17,734 bases of DNA. It comes from Bordetella parapertussis. GTDB lineage: Bacteria; Pseudomonadota; Gammaproteobacteria; Burkholderiales; CAIKXV01. Made by a program: the position numbers and the translations under genes. The notes beneath the pieces are model-generated. The model searched no databases and had not been told where the DNA came from. It saw only the letters and a list, made by a program, of their open reading frames with translations. Positions 1 through 7,106 of this stretch are shown piece by piece. Location of the stretch: positions 1 through 17,734 of the forward strand of contig CAMDXD010000030.1 of assembly GCA_945877995.1 (NCBI GenBank). The letters are read 5' to 3'. Numbering within the stretch: position 1 is the stretch's first letter; the number at the start of each line of letters is the position of its first letter.

Positions 1-530
1 AGCCCGCTGCCGTTGCCGGTGGATCCGTAGGTCATCGCACCGGGCTTCGCGCGCGCGAGCCTGAGGAAGTCGTCCAGGCTGTTGGCCGGCGTGCCCTTGC
101 TCACCGTGAGGAAGTACGGCGCCGAGCCGAGCAGGTTGATCAACGCGAAGTCCTTCATCGGGTCGTACGGAATCTTCGTGTAGAGGAACGGGTTGATCGC
201 GAGCTGGGCGGTCAGTGCCAGCCCCAGCGTGTAGCCGTCGGCCGGGGCACGCGCGACCATCTCCATCGCGATGTTGCCGTTGGCCCCGCCGCGGTTGTCG
301 ACCAGAACCTGCTGGCCGAGGCGCTGCGACAGGAAATGCCCGAGCGGACGCGCAACGACATCGCTGCCGCCGCCCGGACCATAGGGCAGGATCAACCGCA
401 TCGGCTTGGCCGGCCATGATTGCGAGAACGCGCCACCGGCCGCGGTTGCAAGGAAAACCGCCGCGAGCACACGTGCCGTGCGAAGCCGCACGGTCGGCGA
501 TCGGTCACGCATCGGGACTGACCTCTTCAT
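1..530 (-). CDS. Bug/TctC-family substrate-binding receptor (partial, C-terminus off the left edge)
   Basis: Periplasmic solute receptor of the tripartite tricarboxylate transporter (Bug) family, which captures organic acids or related small molecules. About 176 residues are visible: a basic N-terminus and hydrophobic signal segment ending near AFSQ, then the family pattern WPAKPMRLILPYGPGGGSD, a VDNRGGANGNIA stretch and the APADGYTL block. Later NPFLYTKIPYDPMKDF and the YGSTGNGSG loop are also typical. The start at 530 has an AGGAGA Shine-Dalgarno nine bases upstream; a second in-frame ATG at 512 also has a purine-rich site. The gene lies about 20 bases downstream of the lyase at 551-1978, so the two are probably co-transcribed and the receptor may bind the lyase's substrate. 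The family is certain; the ligand cannot be told from sequence. Confidence 0.93.
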   Translation of the reverse strand, partial: MKRSVPMRDRSPTVRLRTARVLAAVFLATAAGGAFSQSWPAKPMRLILPYGPGGGSDVVARPLGHFLSQRLGQQVLVDNRGGANGNIAMEMVARAPADGYTLGLALTAQLAINPFLYTKIPYDPMKDFALINLLGSAPYFLTVSKGTPANSLDDFLRLARAKPGAMTYGSTGNGSG

Positions 531-548
531 CGGTACTGATCTCCTGAT
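513..548. repeat. Imperfect 18-bp tandem duplication carrying ribosome site and start codon
   Basis: Bases 513-530 and 531-548 are adjacent copies that match at 14 of 18 positions. On the minus strand each copy contains a purine-rich Shine-Dalgarno-like stretch and is followed by an in-frame ATG, at 530 and at 512. The receptor gene therefore has two potential initiation sites 18 bases apart, which would give proteins differing by six N-terminal residues ahead of the signal peptide. Confidence 0.7.
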
Positions 549-550
549 AT

Positions 551-1978
551 TCAGCCAGCAGCGATGCTGGCAAATGCAGACTCCCGCACCCGGCTCGCCC
601 GTGCAAGCCGGGACCGTACCGCGTCGAGCCAGCGCCGCGTGGCCGCGACCGCGGCCGTCTGCTCGTCCTGCATGCGCTGCACCTCGGCCAGCTGCGGGCC
701 ACCGCGGCCGCGCCGCCCGAACACCATGTACTCGGGGCTGATCGCCTCGCGGAACTTCGCCTCGTCGAGCGGCAGCGGCGTGCCGGCGTACTCGAGGTAG
801 ATGCGCTGCGCATCCGCGAAGTCGATCTCGTGCAGCCGCAGGCCCCGGCTGCGGCCGTGGTCGGTGAGCAGCGAGGCGTAGTGATGGCCGGTGCGGAACG
901 GCACGTCGAGCCGGGCCAGCGTGTCGGCGATCTCGGTGGTCGTCGAGTAGTCGTCGCGTACCTCGGCCAGCGCGCGCTCGGGATCTACCACGAGACCCTC
1001 GACCACCTTCGCGATCAGGTCGATCACCGCGACCGGCCGCGCGCTCGGCACCGGATCGTACATACGGTAGTCGAACATTCCGGTGCGCACATTGTGCGAG
1101 AGCATCGCCACTGAATGCAACTCGACCAGCAGCAGGCTGGCCTGCGCGCGCAACTGCTCGATCGCGGCCGGGTTGCGCTTCTGCGGCATGATGCTGCTCA
1201 CGCCGGTGAGCGCGCCGGTGCGCAGCAGCAGCCAGGGGCGCGGGCTCGCATAGGGCGCATGGACGTCCTGCGCGAACTGGCCGGCCTGCACGGCGAGGAT
1301 CTGCAGCGCGCAGGCCACCTCCATCGCACAGTCGACGCTCGCGAGCTGGTTGGCGTCATAGGCGTTGACGACCAGGGCGTCGAAGCCAAGGAGTTCCGCG
1401 AGCCGATCGCGATCGATCGGGAAGCTGGAGGTCGCCAGCGCGGCCGTGCCCAGCGGGCTGGCATTGACCCGGGCCCATGCCTCGCACAGCCGCTCGGTGT
1501 TGCGGGCAAGCATCGCGCTCACCGCGAGCAGGTAATGGGCATACGTGGTGGGTTGCGCCTGCACGCCGTGCGTGAAGGTCGGGATGATCGTGTGCGCGTG
1601 GCCTTTCGCGGCGCTGAGCACCGCTTCGCGCGCCGCGCACAAGGCGTCGATCTCGCGCAGCAGGCCGTCGCGCAGGTTCATCCGCGCCAGCGTCGAAGCG
1701 AGGTCCTGCCGGCTGCGCCCGGTATGCAGGCGCGAGGCCTCGGCGCCACCGATCTCGAGCAGGCGGGGTTCGTAGTCGAGGTAGTCGGCGGTCGTACGCG
1801 GCGATGCCGCGGCATCGCGCGCGCGCAGTTCCGCGATCGCTCGCGCGATACGTCCACCGGCGGCGGCGGGCAGCACCTCCGATTCGACCAGGGCCACCAG
1901 CGAAGCCGCGTTCACCTCGTCGAGGAACTCGACCGAGCGTCCGCCACCGCGGAACGACTGATTCAGATCGCCGCTCAT
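551..1978 (-). CDS. Argininosuccinate lyase/fumarase superfamily enzyme, probably a catabolic paralogue
   Basis: This 475-residue protein belongs to the superfamily that eliminates fumarate from N-substituted aspartates or similar adducts. Diagnostic motifs are present: HTGRSRQD (about 85-92; ArgH has HTGRSRND), TFTHGVQAQP around 134-143 with the catalytic-region Thr-His, and the signature loop GVSSIMPQKRNP (259-270) carrying the catalytic serine pair. Length fits ArgH (about 460-475). It is unlikely to be the housekeeping arginine enzyme: it diverges in these motifs (Q for N, R for K) and is followed directly by a Bug receptor gene, a setting in which lyases cleave imported compounds, as with the EDDS-lyase branch of the family. 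The ATG at 1978 has only a weak ribosome site. Superfamily is near certain; substrate is unknown. Confidence 0.9.
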   Translation of the reverse strand: MSGDLNQSFRGGGRSVEFLDEVNAASLVALVESEVLPAAAGGRIARAIAELRARDAAASPRTTADYLDYEPRLLEIGGAEASRLHTGRSRQDLASTLARMNLRDGLLREIDALCAAREAVLSAAKGHAHTIIPTFTHGVQAQPTTYAHYLLAVSAMLARNTERLCEAWARVNASPLGTAALATSSFPIDRDRLAELLGFDALVVNAYDANQLASVDCAMEVACALQILAVQAGQFAQDVHAPYASPRPWLLLRTGALTGVSSIMPQKRNPAAIEQLRAQASLLLVELHSVAMLSHNVRTGMFDYRMYDPVPSARPVAVIDLIAKVVEGLVVDPERALAEVRDDYSTTTEIADTLARLDVPFRTGHHYASLLTDHGRSRGLRLHEIDFADAQRIYLEYAGTPLPLDEAKFREAISPEYMVFGRRGRGGPQLAEVQRMQDEQTAAVAATRRWLDAVRSRLARASRVRESAFASIAAG

Positions 1979-2035
1979 CGGGGCGGCTGTTGATGGCTGC
2001 TGGTCACGTCTTTTCCTTGCCGGCCGAACCGTTCG

Positions 2036-2386
2036 CTACTTGCCCCCGGCGGCCGCCTGCGAGACGTAAGCCGCCACCGAGAGAATCTGCGCCTCGGACA
2101 GCGTCGACTTGTATGACGGCATCTGGCCGATACCGTCGCGCAGGGCCTTCGCCACGCGGGCGGCATCGGGTTTCAGTTCGTCCAGGGACGGCCCGACCGC
2201 GCCTTCACTGCCGGCAGCCTTGAGGGCATGACAGAGCGCACAGGCCGGCATGGCTTTTTGCATGAAGAGCTGCCTGCCCTGCTCGAGTTGCGACTGCTCG
2301 GCCGCGAGCGTGGCGGGCTGACCGGCGAGGAGCGCGAGTGCGGCGACCGCCATGGCCACCGCCCCTCCATATCGTCTTGCGCTCAT
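2036..2386 (-). CDS. Periplasmic cytochrome c, SorB-like subunit
   Basis: A 116-residue class I c-type cytochrome. An N-terminal hydrophobic segment (about 8-29, ending LAAE) looks like a Sec signal peptide. Haem attachment is CALCH (Cys49, Cys52, His53), and the distal haem ligand is probably Met89 in the GQMPSY motif near the C-terminus. Its start overlaps the stop of the upstream molybdoenzyme by four bases (ATGA), so the two are translationally coupled. Small monohaem cytochromes in this position serve as electron acceptor of sulfite dehydrogenases (SorAB, SoxCD-type), carrying electrons towards the respiratory chain. Function is inferred from this pairing. Confidence 0.9.
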   Translation of the reverse strand: MSARRYGGAVAMAVAALALLAGQPATLAAEQSQLEQGRQLFMQKAMPACALCHALKAAGSEGAVGPSLDELKPDAARVAKALRDGIGQMPSYKSTLSEAQILSVAAYVSQAAAGGK

Positions 2387-3633
2387 GCCACGACCACCCT
2401 GACCGCGTGATCGAGCCAGCTCGTGTTGTTGAATCCGCCGCCATTCTCGAAGCGCTGCTCCGGCTGGACAGTGCCGGACGCATCAGTGGCCCGGCTGGCC
2501 AGCACGAAGTTGCCGGCCGGCAGCCGTGCGGAGAACGCAAACTGGCGCCACGCGAAACGGCCGAGATCCGGACCCACGAAGCGTGCGGCGTTCCATGTCT
2601 TGCCACCATCGAGCGACACGTCGACCCTGGCCACGCTGTTCAATCCACCGAACGCCACCCCCTGGATCTGCACGTTGCCGGCCCGCACCGGCCCTGCGTC
2701 GGCCGTTGGCGAATTGATCCAGGACTTCACGCTCATGTCCTGGACCGATGGCTGGTCGGGTGACCCCTTGCCGCCCGGGGGCGACAGGCGGTAGCCGTGC
2801 GACATGATCGCGGCCTCGGATTCACGCGCCGTGAAGGCCAGCTGTCTGATGTACTTGATGTTGTTGACGCCGGTATAGCCGGGGACGATCAGCCGCAGCG
2901 GGCCGCCATGGGCCAGCGACACCGGCACACCGTTCATTTCCCAGGCCAGCAGGGCATCGGCCATGGCAGACGCAGGTACCGAGCGCTCGACGATGATGGA
3001 CCTGGGGTCCAGACCCGGAGGCAGCCTCTCGCCGCCGGTGCCGGTCATGAAGTTCATGCCGCCCACGACCCCGCCCAGCGCTTCGGCTACCCAGCGCACC
3101 GGGACGCCAGTCCACATCACGCAGCCGGACGCACCGACCTGCCAGGGCGTACCGCTGGGCTTGCTCGGGAAGAAACCGCGCCCGTTGCCGGAGCACTGCA
3201 GCACCATCGCCGTGGTCTCGATGCCGAGTGTCTTCAATTCCCGCAACGTCATCGTGCGCGGGTTCTTCACCCCGGCAATGCTCACCTCCCAGGCGTCGCG
3301 ATCGGCCAGGATGGATGCATCCGGCGGCGGCAGGTTGTTCCGGACGAACAGCTGCTCCGAGGGCGTAATGACGCCGTTGCCGTAGGCGGCGCGCCGCGTC
3401 TCGATGGTGTTGCTGCTGTGCACGATGAGACTGTTGGGGTCTTTCCAGCCGACATAGGCCGGCAGCGGTGGCCGAGCCGGTGCGGCGGCCGGCGGGGTCG
3501 GCTCGGCCGCGGCCGCGGCATCGACGGATCGGGCGGCAAGGCTGGCGGCCGCGGCTGCGGCGGCGCTGTGTGCCAGGAAGTGCCGCCGCGCCAGGATCGG
3601 GCGCGCGGCTTCTTTCGCGGGTGTTCGGCTCAA
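2383..3633 (-). CDS. Sulfite oxidase-family molybdoenzyme, SorA/SoxC-like, Tat-exported
   Basis: A 416-residue periplasmic molybdenum-cofactor oxidoreductase that probably oxidises sulfite to sulfate. The N-terminus carries a twin-arginine signal (ARRHFL, Arg16-Arg17) followed by an alanine-rich hydrophobic stretch and a proline/alanine linker. The molybdopterin domain contains LQCSGNGR, with Cys147 the expected Mo ligand, and the family motif GVNNIKYIRQL. The C-terminal part (about 300-416) matches the Mo-co dimerisation domain, with SLDGGKTW. Translation starts at TTG: no ATG lies in frame before residue 128, and GAGGAG sits about seven bases upstream. It overlaps the cytochrome c gene by four bases, forming a SorAB-like pair. 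Sulfite as substrate is inferred from family and partner; related enzymes act on other S-oxyanions. Confidence 0.9.
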   Translation of the reverse strand: MSRTPAKEAARPILARRHFLAHSAAAAAAASLAARSVDAAAAAEPTPPAAAPARPPLPAYVGWKDPNSLIVHSSNTIETRRAAYGNGVITPSEQLFVRNNLPPPDASILADRDAWEVSIAGVKNPRTMTLRELKTLGIETTAMVLQCSGNGRGFFPSKPSGTPWQVGASGCVMWTGVPVRWVAEALGGVVGGMNFMTGTGGERLPPGLDPRSIIVERSVPASAMADALLAWEMNGVPVSLAHGGPLRLIVPGYTGVNNIKYIRQLAFTARESEAAIMSHGYRLSPPGGKGSPDQPSVQDMSVKSWINSPTADAGPVRAGNVQIQGVAFGGLNSVARVDVSLDGGKTWNAARFVGPDLGRFAWRQFAFSARLPAGNFVLASRATDASGTVQPEQRFENGGGFNNTSWLDHAVRVVVA

Positions 3634-3898
3634 GGCAGTCTCCTCTAGGGTGTGGAGAGCGCAATGGCAACGTCTCCACTGTCAGTGTGCACTGTCACCA
3701 TGACGAAGCGTATAGGAATTCCACCGGTTTGACGAAGGCCTGCAGCATCGCCGGGGGTTCGGTCTCCGGGGCTTCAGTCTGCGGGGCTTCCATACGGACC
3801 CCACACGCAATACCCTCGCTCCGTCGCGACACAACCGGTCCCTCGACGGACCGATGCACCCGGCACTGCACGGGCAAACCTGTAGGAGGAACGATTCG
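3634..3898. promoter_or_regulatory. Divergent intergenic control region
   Basis: This 265-base gap separates the minus-strand sor-like operon from the plus-strand catabolic operon and should hold both promoters. Visible elements are a spaced inverted repeat TGGAGA/TCTCCA (about 3653-3678), two direct copies of ACTGTCA (3678-3684 and 3691-3697, period 13), a TATACG hexamer on the minus strand near 3709-3714, and three 15-base imperfect repeats at 3753-3797. No convincing sigma-70 pair is seen for the plus strand. The ribosome site for the downstream gene (TAGGAGGA) lies at 3883-3890. Regulatory function is inferred from position only. Confidence 0.4.
3753..3797. repeat. Three imperfect 15-bp tandem repeats (core GGGGCTTC)
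   Basis: Units 3753-3767, 3768-3782 and 3783-3797 share a GGGG(C/G)TTC core. Units 1 and 2 match at 12 of 15 positions; units 2 and 3 share their first eight bases and about ten overall. They lie between divergent genes and could be iterated regulator sites or simply a decayed small tandem duplication. Confidence 0.5.
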
Positions 3899-4882
3899 AT
3901 GCGGGTCCACCGTTACGTGGGGCACGGCTGCGTGGCAGCCATGTTCTCGATGTCCCTGATGGCCGGCCTCGCCTGTGCCGCCGACCCGTACCCGGTCAAG
4001 CCCATTCGCTGGATCGTCCCGACCTCCGCCGGCTCCGGCGCCGACACGGTCGGACGCATCGTCACCAACGGCCTGGCGCAGGTCACCGGCCAGACCGTGG
4101 TGGTCGAGAACCGCGCCGGGGCCGCCGGCAACATCGCCGCCGAGTTCGTAGCCAAGGCGCCGAAGGACGGCTACACCGTGCTGCAGGCCAACTTCAGCCA
4201 TGGCGTGAACATGAGCCTCTACAAGAAGCTCGGCTACGACCTGCTGCGCGACTTCGCCGCGGTGACCAACCTCGGCGCCTCACCCGCGCTGCTGGTGGTG
4301 CATCCGTCCCTGCCGGTGAAGAACGCGAAGCAGCTGGTCGCGCTGGCGAAGGCGCGGCCCGGTGCCATCAACTACGCATCGGCCGGCGCCGGCTCGCCCA
4401 CGTTCATCGGTGGCGAACTGTTCCGCTTCATCACCGGCGCCAACATGCTGCACGTACCCTATCGCGGCGGCGGCGAGGCAATCAACGCGATGGTGAGCGG
4501 CGAGACCTCGGTGTACTTCGCCCCGCTGGCCTCGGCGCTGCCGCATGTGAAGTCCGGGCGCCTGCGCCCGATCGCGGCCATGAGCGAGCGGCGGATCTCG
4601 CTGCTGCCCGAGGTGCCGACGATCGCCGAGGCGGGTTTCCCCGGCGCGGAATCCGGCTTCTGGCACGGGTCGATGGTGCCCTCGGGCACGTCGGTGGAGG
4701 TCATCAACGCACTGCACGCTGCGACCACGTCCGCGCTCAAGCGCGACGACATCGCGCGCCGGCTGACCGATGTCGGCTATTCGGTGATCGGCGATCCGCC
4801 CGGTCCCTTCCTTGAATTCGTGAAGTCGGAGGTGCAGAAATGGCGCAAGGTCGTGCAGGCCACCGGGCTCACCGCGGAATGA
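3899..4882 (+). CDS. Bug/TctC-family periplasmic substrate-binding receptor
   Basis: A 327-residue periplasmic receptor of the tripartite tricarboxylate transporter family. The ATG at 3899 is chosen because an ideal AGGAGG lies seven to eight bases upstream; an earlier in-frame ATG at 3854 has no such site and would put 15 polar residues ahead of the signal. A signal peptide ends at about residue 27 (ACAAD). Family blocks follow: YPVKPIRWIVPTSAGSGAD, VVENRAGAAGNIAAE, APKDGYTVL, LGYDLLRDFAAVT, YASAGAGSPTFIGGELF and HVPYRGGGEAINAM. The usual PGGG of the first block is replaced by SAGSG here. It heads the catabolic operon and lies 31 bases before the CitE-like gene, so its ligand is probably the carboxylate those enzymes process. 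Confidence 0.95.
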   Translation: MRVHRYVGHGCVAAMFSMSLMAGLACAADPYPVKPIRWIVPTSAGSGADTVGRIVTNGLAQVTGQTVVVENRAGAAGNIAAEFVAKAPKDGYTVLQANFSHGVNMSLYKKLGYDLLRDFAAVTNLGASPALLVVHPSLPVKNAKQLVALAKARPGAINYASAGAGSPTFIGGELFRFITGANMLHVPYRGGGEAINAMVSGETSVYFAPLASALPHVKSGRLRPIAAMSERRISLLPEVPTIAEAGFPGAESGFWHGSMVPSGTSVEVINALHAATTSALKRDDIARRLTDVGYSVIGDPPGPFLEFVKSEVQKWRKVVQATGLTAE

Positions 4883-4913
4883 CGCAAGGCCCGGTCGCAG
4901 AGAGGAACTTGCA

Positions 4914-5813
4914 ATGAGCGGCCCGCGCAGCCTGCTGTTCGTGCCGGGCAACCGTCCGGACATGCTGGCCAAGGCACCGAAGAGCGGTGCCGACGCCCTG
5001 ATCATCGACCTCGAGGATTCGGTGCCGGTGGCCGAGAAGGCGCGTGCACGCGGCATCGCGCAGGACTTCATCGCGAGCCATGGCGCATCGAACGTGCTCT
5101 ATGTGCGGGTGAACGCGATCGGCACCGGCCTGCTGGAGGCAGACCTCGACGCGATCGTCCGGCCAGGGCTCTCGGTGGTGCGGTTGGCGATGACCGACAG
5201 CGCCGAGACCGTACGAGAAGTCGACCGCATGATCACCGCACTCGAGAAGAAGCACGGTATCCCGGAAGGAACGGTGCGCATCACGCCGAGCCTGGAGACC
5301 GCGCGCGGCTGCTGGTTCGCGTTCGACATCTGCTCGGCCTCGCCGCGCGTCAATGCCGTGAGCTGCGGCACCGCGCAGGACGGCGACCTGCAGGCAGACC
5401 TCGGCTACACCTGGTCGCCGGAAGGCCACGAGGTGCTGTACGTGCGCTCGCATGTGCTGCTCGCCGCCAAGGCCGCGGGCGTCAGGCATGTGCTCGACGG
5501 CACCTACGCGAAGATCCGGGATCCCGAGGGGCTGCGCACCTGCTGCGAGGCGGTGCGACGGCTCGGCTACCGCGGCAAGTCGTGCATCCATCCGAACCAG
5601 GTCGCGCTGGTGAACGAGGTGTTCACCCCGACCGAGAAGGAACTCGACTACTACCGTCGGGTGATCGTGGCATTCGACGAAGCCGTCGCGCGCGGCTCGG
5701 CCGCCACCACGATCGACGGCGGCACGATGATCGACTATGCAATGGCCGAGACGGCACGGCGGGTGCTGGCCTGGGGCGACAGCGCGAAGCGCGGGGGACA
5801 GGACGTTGGCTGA
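4914..5813 (+). CDS. CitE-like HpcH/HpaI-family C-C lyase (malyl/citramalyl-CoA lyase type)
   Basis: A 299-residue TIM-barrel lyase of the CitE/HpcH-HpaI family, which cleaves (or condenses) acyl-CoA thioesters such as malyl-CoA or citramalyl-CoA with Mg2+. Visible motifs are LFVPGNRPDM (8-17), DALIIDLEDSV (27-37), YVRVN (63-67, with the conserved substrate Arg65), LETARG with metal-ligand Glu128, and DGDLQADLG (156-164), matching the family's DL..DLG metal-binding stretch. KSCIHPNQV near residue 222 is a typical CoA-side motif. GAGAGGAA upstream is a good ribosome site. It sits directly before a family III CoA-transferase, suggesting that the transferase makes the CoA ester this enzyme splits. 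No citrate-lyase alpha or gamma subunits are present, so it is probably not part of citrate lyase. Confidence 0.92.
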   Translation: MSGPRSLLFVPGNRPDMLAKAPKSGADALIIDLEDSVPVAEKARARGIAQDFIASHGASNVLYVRVNAIGTGLLEADLDAIVRPGLSVVRLAMTDSAETVREVDRMITALEKKHGIPEGTVRITPSLETARGCWFAFDICSASPRVNAVSCGTAQDGDLQADLGYTWSPEGHEVLYVRSHVLLAAKAAGVRHVLDGTYAKIRDPEGLRTCCEAVRRLGYRGKSCIHPNQVALVNEVFTPTEKELDYYRRVIVAFDEAVARGSAATTIDGGTMIDYAMAETARRVLAWGDSAKRGGQDVG

Positions 5814-5820
5814 GAACGTA

Positions 5821-7041
5821 ATGGGGAAAGACGCATCGGCGGGGCTGCCGCTCTCCGGCATCACGGTCTTCGATTGCGGACAGGTGGTGGCCGGCCCGAC
5901 GATCGCGATGATCCTCGGCGACTTCGGTGCCGAGGTGATCAAGGTCGAGAATCCGCGCGGCGGCGACCAGGGCCGCTACTTCGGACGCAACAAGGGTGGC
6001 GTGCCGCTGGTCTGGAAGCAGCTGTCGCGCAACAAGAAGACGATCACCCTGTCGCTGAGCAAGCCCGAAGGCCAGGAGCTGTTCTGCCGGCTCGTCGAGA
6101 AGTTGAAGGCCGACGTGGTGATCGAGAGCTTCCGCGCCGGCACCTTCGAACAGTGGAACCTCGGCGAGGACCGCCTGCGCGCGCTGAGCCCCGGGCTGGT
6201 GATGGTGCGCGTGTCCGGCTTCGGCCAGACCGGCCCGTACAGCGACCGCCCCGGCTTCGGCACGCTGGCTGAAGCGATGAGCGGCTTCGCGCAGATCACC
6301 GGACAGCCCGACGGCCCGCCGACCCTGCCGCCCTTCCCGCTTGCAGATACCGTCGCTGCGCTGTACTCGACGATCGGCGTGATGCTGGCGTTGTACCAGC
6401 GCGATGCGAAGGGCACAGGGCGCGGCCAGTCGATCGACACCAGCCTGGTCGAGACGCTGTATGCGGTGCTGACCGGGCATGCGGTGTCCTGGGACCAGCT
6501 CGGGCTGCCGGGCAAGCGCAACGGCAACCGGACGACAGGGTCTGCGCCGCGCAACACGTATCGGACGAAGGACGATCGGTGGGTGGCGATCGCCGGCTCG
6601 ACGCAGGCGATCACCGAACGTCTGTTCACGGTGATGGGACAGGCAGAGTTGCTGAAGGACGAGCGGTTCGCGACAAACCAGGCACGGCTCACGAACGTCG
6701 ATGCGGTCGATGCGGTGGTGTCCGCGTGGGTCGGAGCGCACACGCAGGCCGAGTGCATGCAGATACTACTGTCAGCGGAAGTGGCTGCGGCGCCGATCGC
6801 GGACTTCAAGGACCTGGCGGAAGACCCGCACATGATCGCGCGGGGTGCACTGACCGAGATCGATGATCCGGAGCTGGGGAAGCTCAGGATGCCGACGGTG
6901 CAGCCGAGGTTGTCGGAGACGCCGGGGCGGATCGAGTTCGCCGGGCTGCCGATGGGCGTGCACAACCGGGAGATCTATATCGAGCGGTTGGGGATGGGGG
7001 AAGGGGAGTTCGAGCGGCTGAGGGGAGCTGGCGTCGTCTGA
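5821..7041 (+). CDS. Family III CoA-transferase (CaiB/BaiF, formyl-CoA transferase type)
   Basis: A 406-residue cytosolic enzyme that moves CoA between carboxylic acids through a mixed anhydride on an aspartate. The N-terminal Rossmann part shows LSGITVFDCGQVVAGP, LGDFGAEVIKVE and VVIESFRAGT; VSGFGQTGPYSDRPGFG and GRGQSIDTSL are typical central blocks. Asp176 in PLADTVAA aligns with the nucleophilic Asp169 of E. coli Frc, so the protein should be active. The start is uncertain: ATG 5821 is listed, but an in-frame TTG at 5806 has a better spaced GGGGGA site and would overlap the lyase gene by eight bases. Either way the two are coupled. With the CitE-like lyase it resembles the activation-plus-cleavage pair of itaconate or citramalate catabolism; the true acid is unknown. 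Confidence 0.92.
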   Translation: MGKDASAGLPLSGITVFDCGQVVAGPTIAMILGDFGAEVIKVENPRGGDQGRYFGRNKGGVPLVWKQLSRNKKTITLSLSKPEGQELFCRLVEKLKADVVIESFRAGTFEQWNLGEDRLRALSPGLVMVRVSGFGQTGPYSDRPGFGTLAEAMSGFAQITGQPDGPPTLPPFPLADTVAALYSTIGVMLALYQRDAKGTGRGQSIDTSLVETLYAVLTGHAVSWDQLGLPGKRNGNRTTGSAPRNTYRTKDDRWVAIAGSTQAITERLFTVMGQAELLKDERFATNQARLTNVDAVDAVVSAWVGAHTQAECMQILLSAEVAAAPIADFKDLAEDPHMIARGALTEIDDPELGKLRMPTVQPRLSETPGRIEFAGLPMGVHNREIYIERLGMGEGEFERLRGAGVV

Positions 7042-7055
7042 CACCGCAACAGGCA

Positions 7056-7087
7056 ACAGCGCAGCCCTGCGCGCCGCGCAGCGCTGT
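7056..7087 (+). other. GC-rich intergenic hairpin ahead of the MmgE/PrpD gene
   Basis: Outer arms ACAGCG/CGCTGT and inner arms CTGCGC/GCGCAG pair perfectly, with a GCC loop and a five-base bulge on the left side. No T-run follows, so it is not a classical terminator. The structure ends just upstream of the CAGGAGCAGG ribosome site of the next gene and could pause transcription, stabilise or process the mRNA, or limit translation. Confidence 0.5.
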
Positions 7088-7106
7088 CATACAGGAGCAG
7101 GAACTG

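Noticed and set aside
1115..1993. A 292-codon plus-strand open frame
   Set aside because: It lies antisense to the lyase gene, whose protein has clear family motifs; the translated product is low-complexity and Arg/Gly/His-rich, typical of a GC-rich shadow frame.
2797..3648. A 283-codon plus-strand open frame opposite the molybdoenzyme gene
   Set aside because: Shadow of the sulfite oxidase-family gene, which has its Tat signal and Mo-ligand cysteine on the other strand.
4869..5942. A 357-codon minus-strand open frame opposite the CitE-like gene
   Set aside because: Antisense shadow with no recognisable domain; the plus-strand gene accounts for the region.
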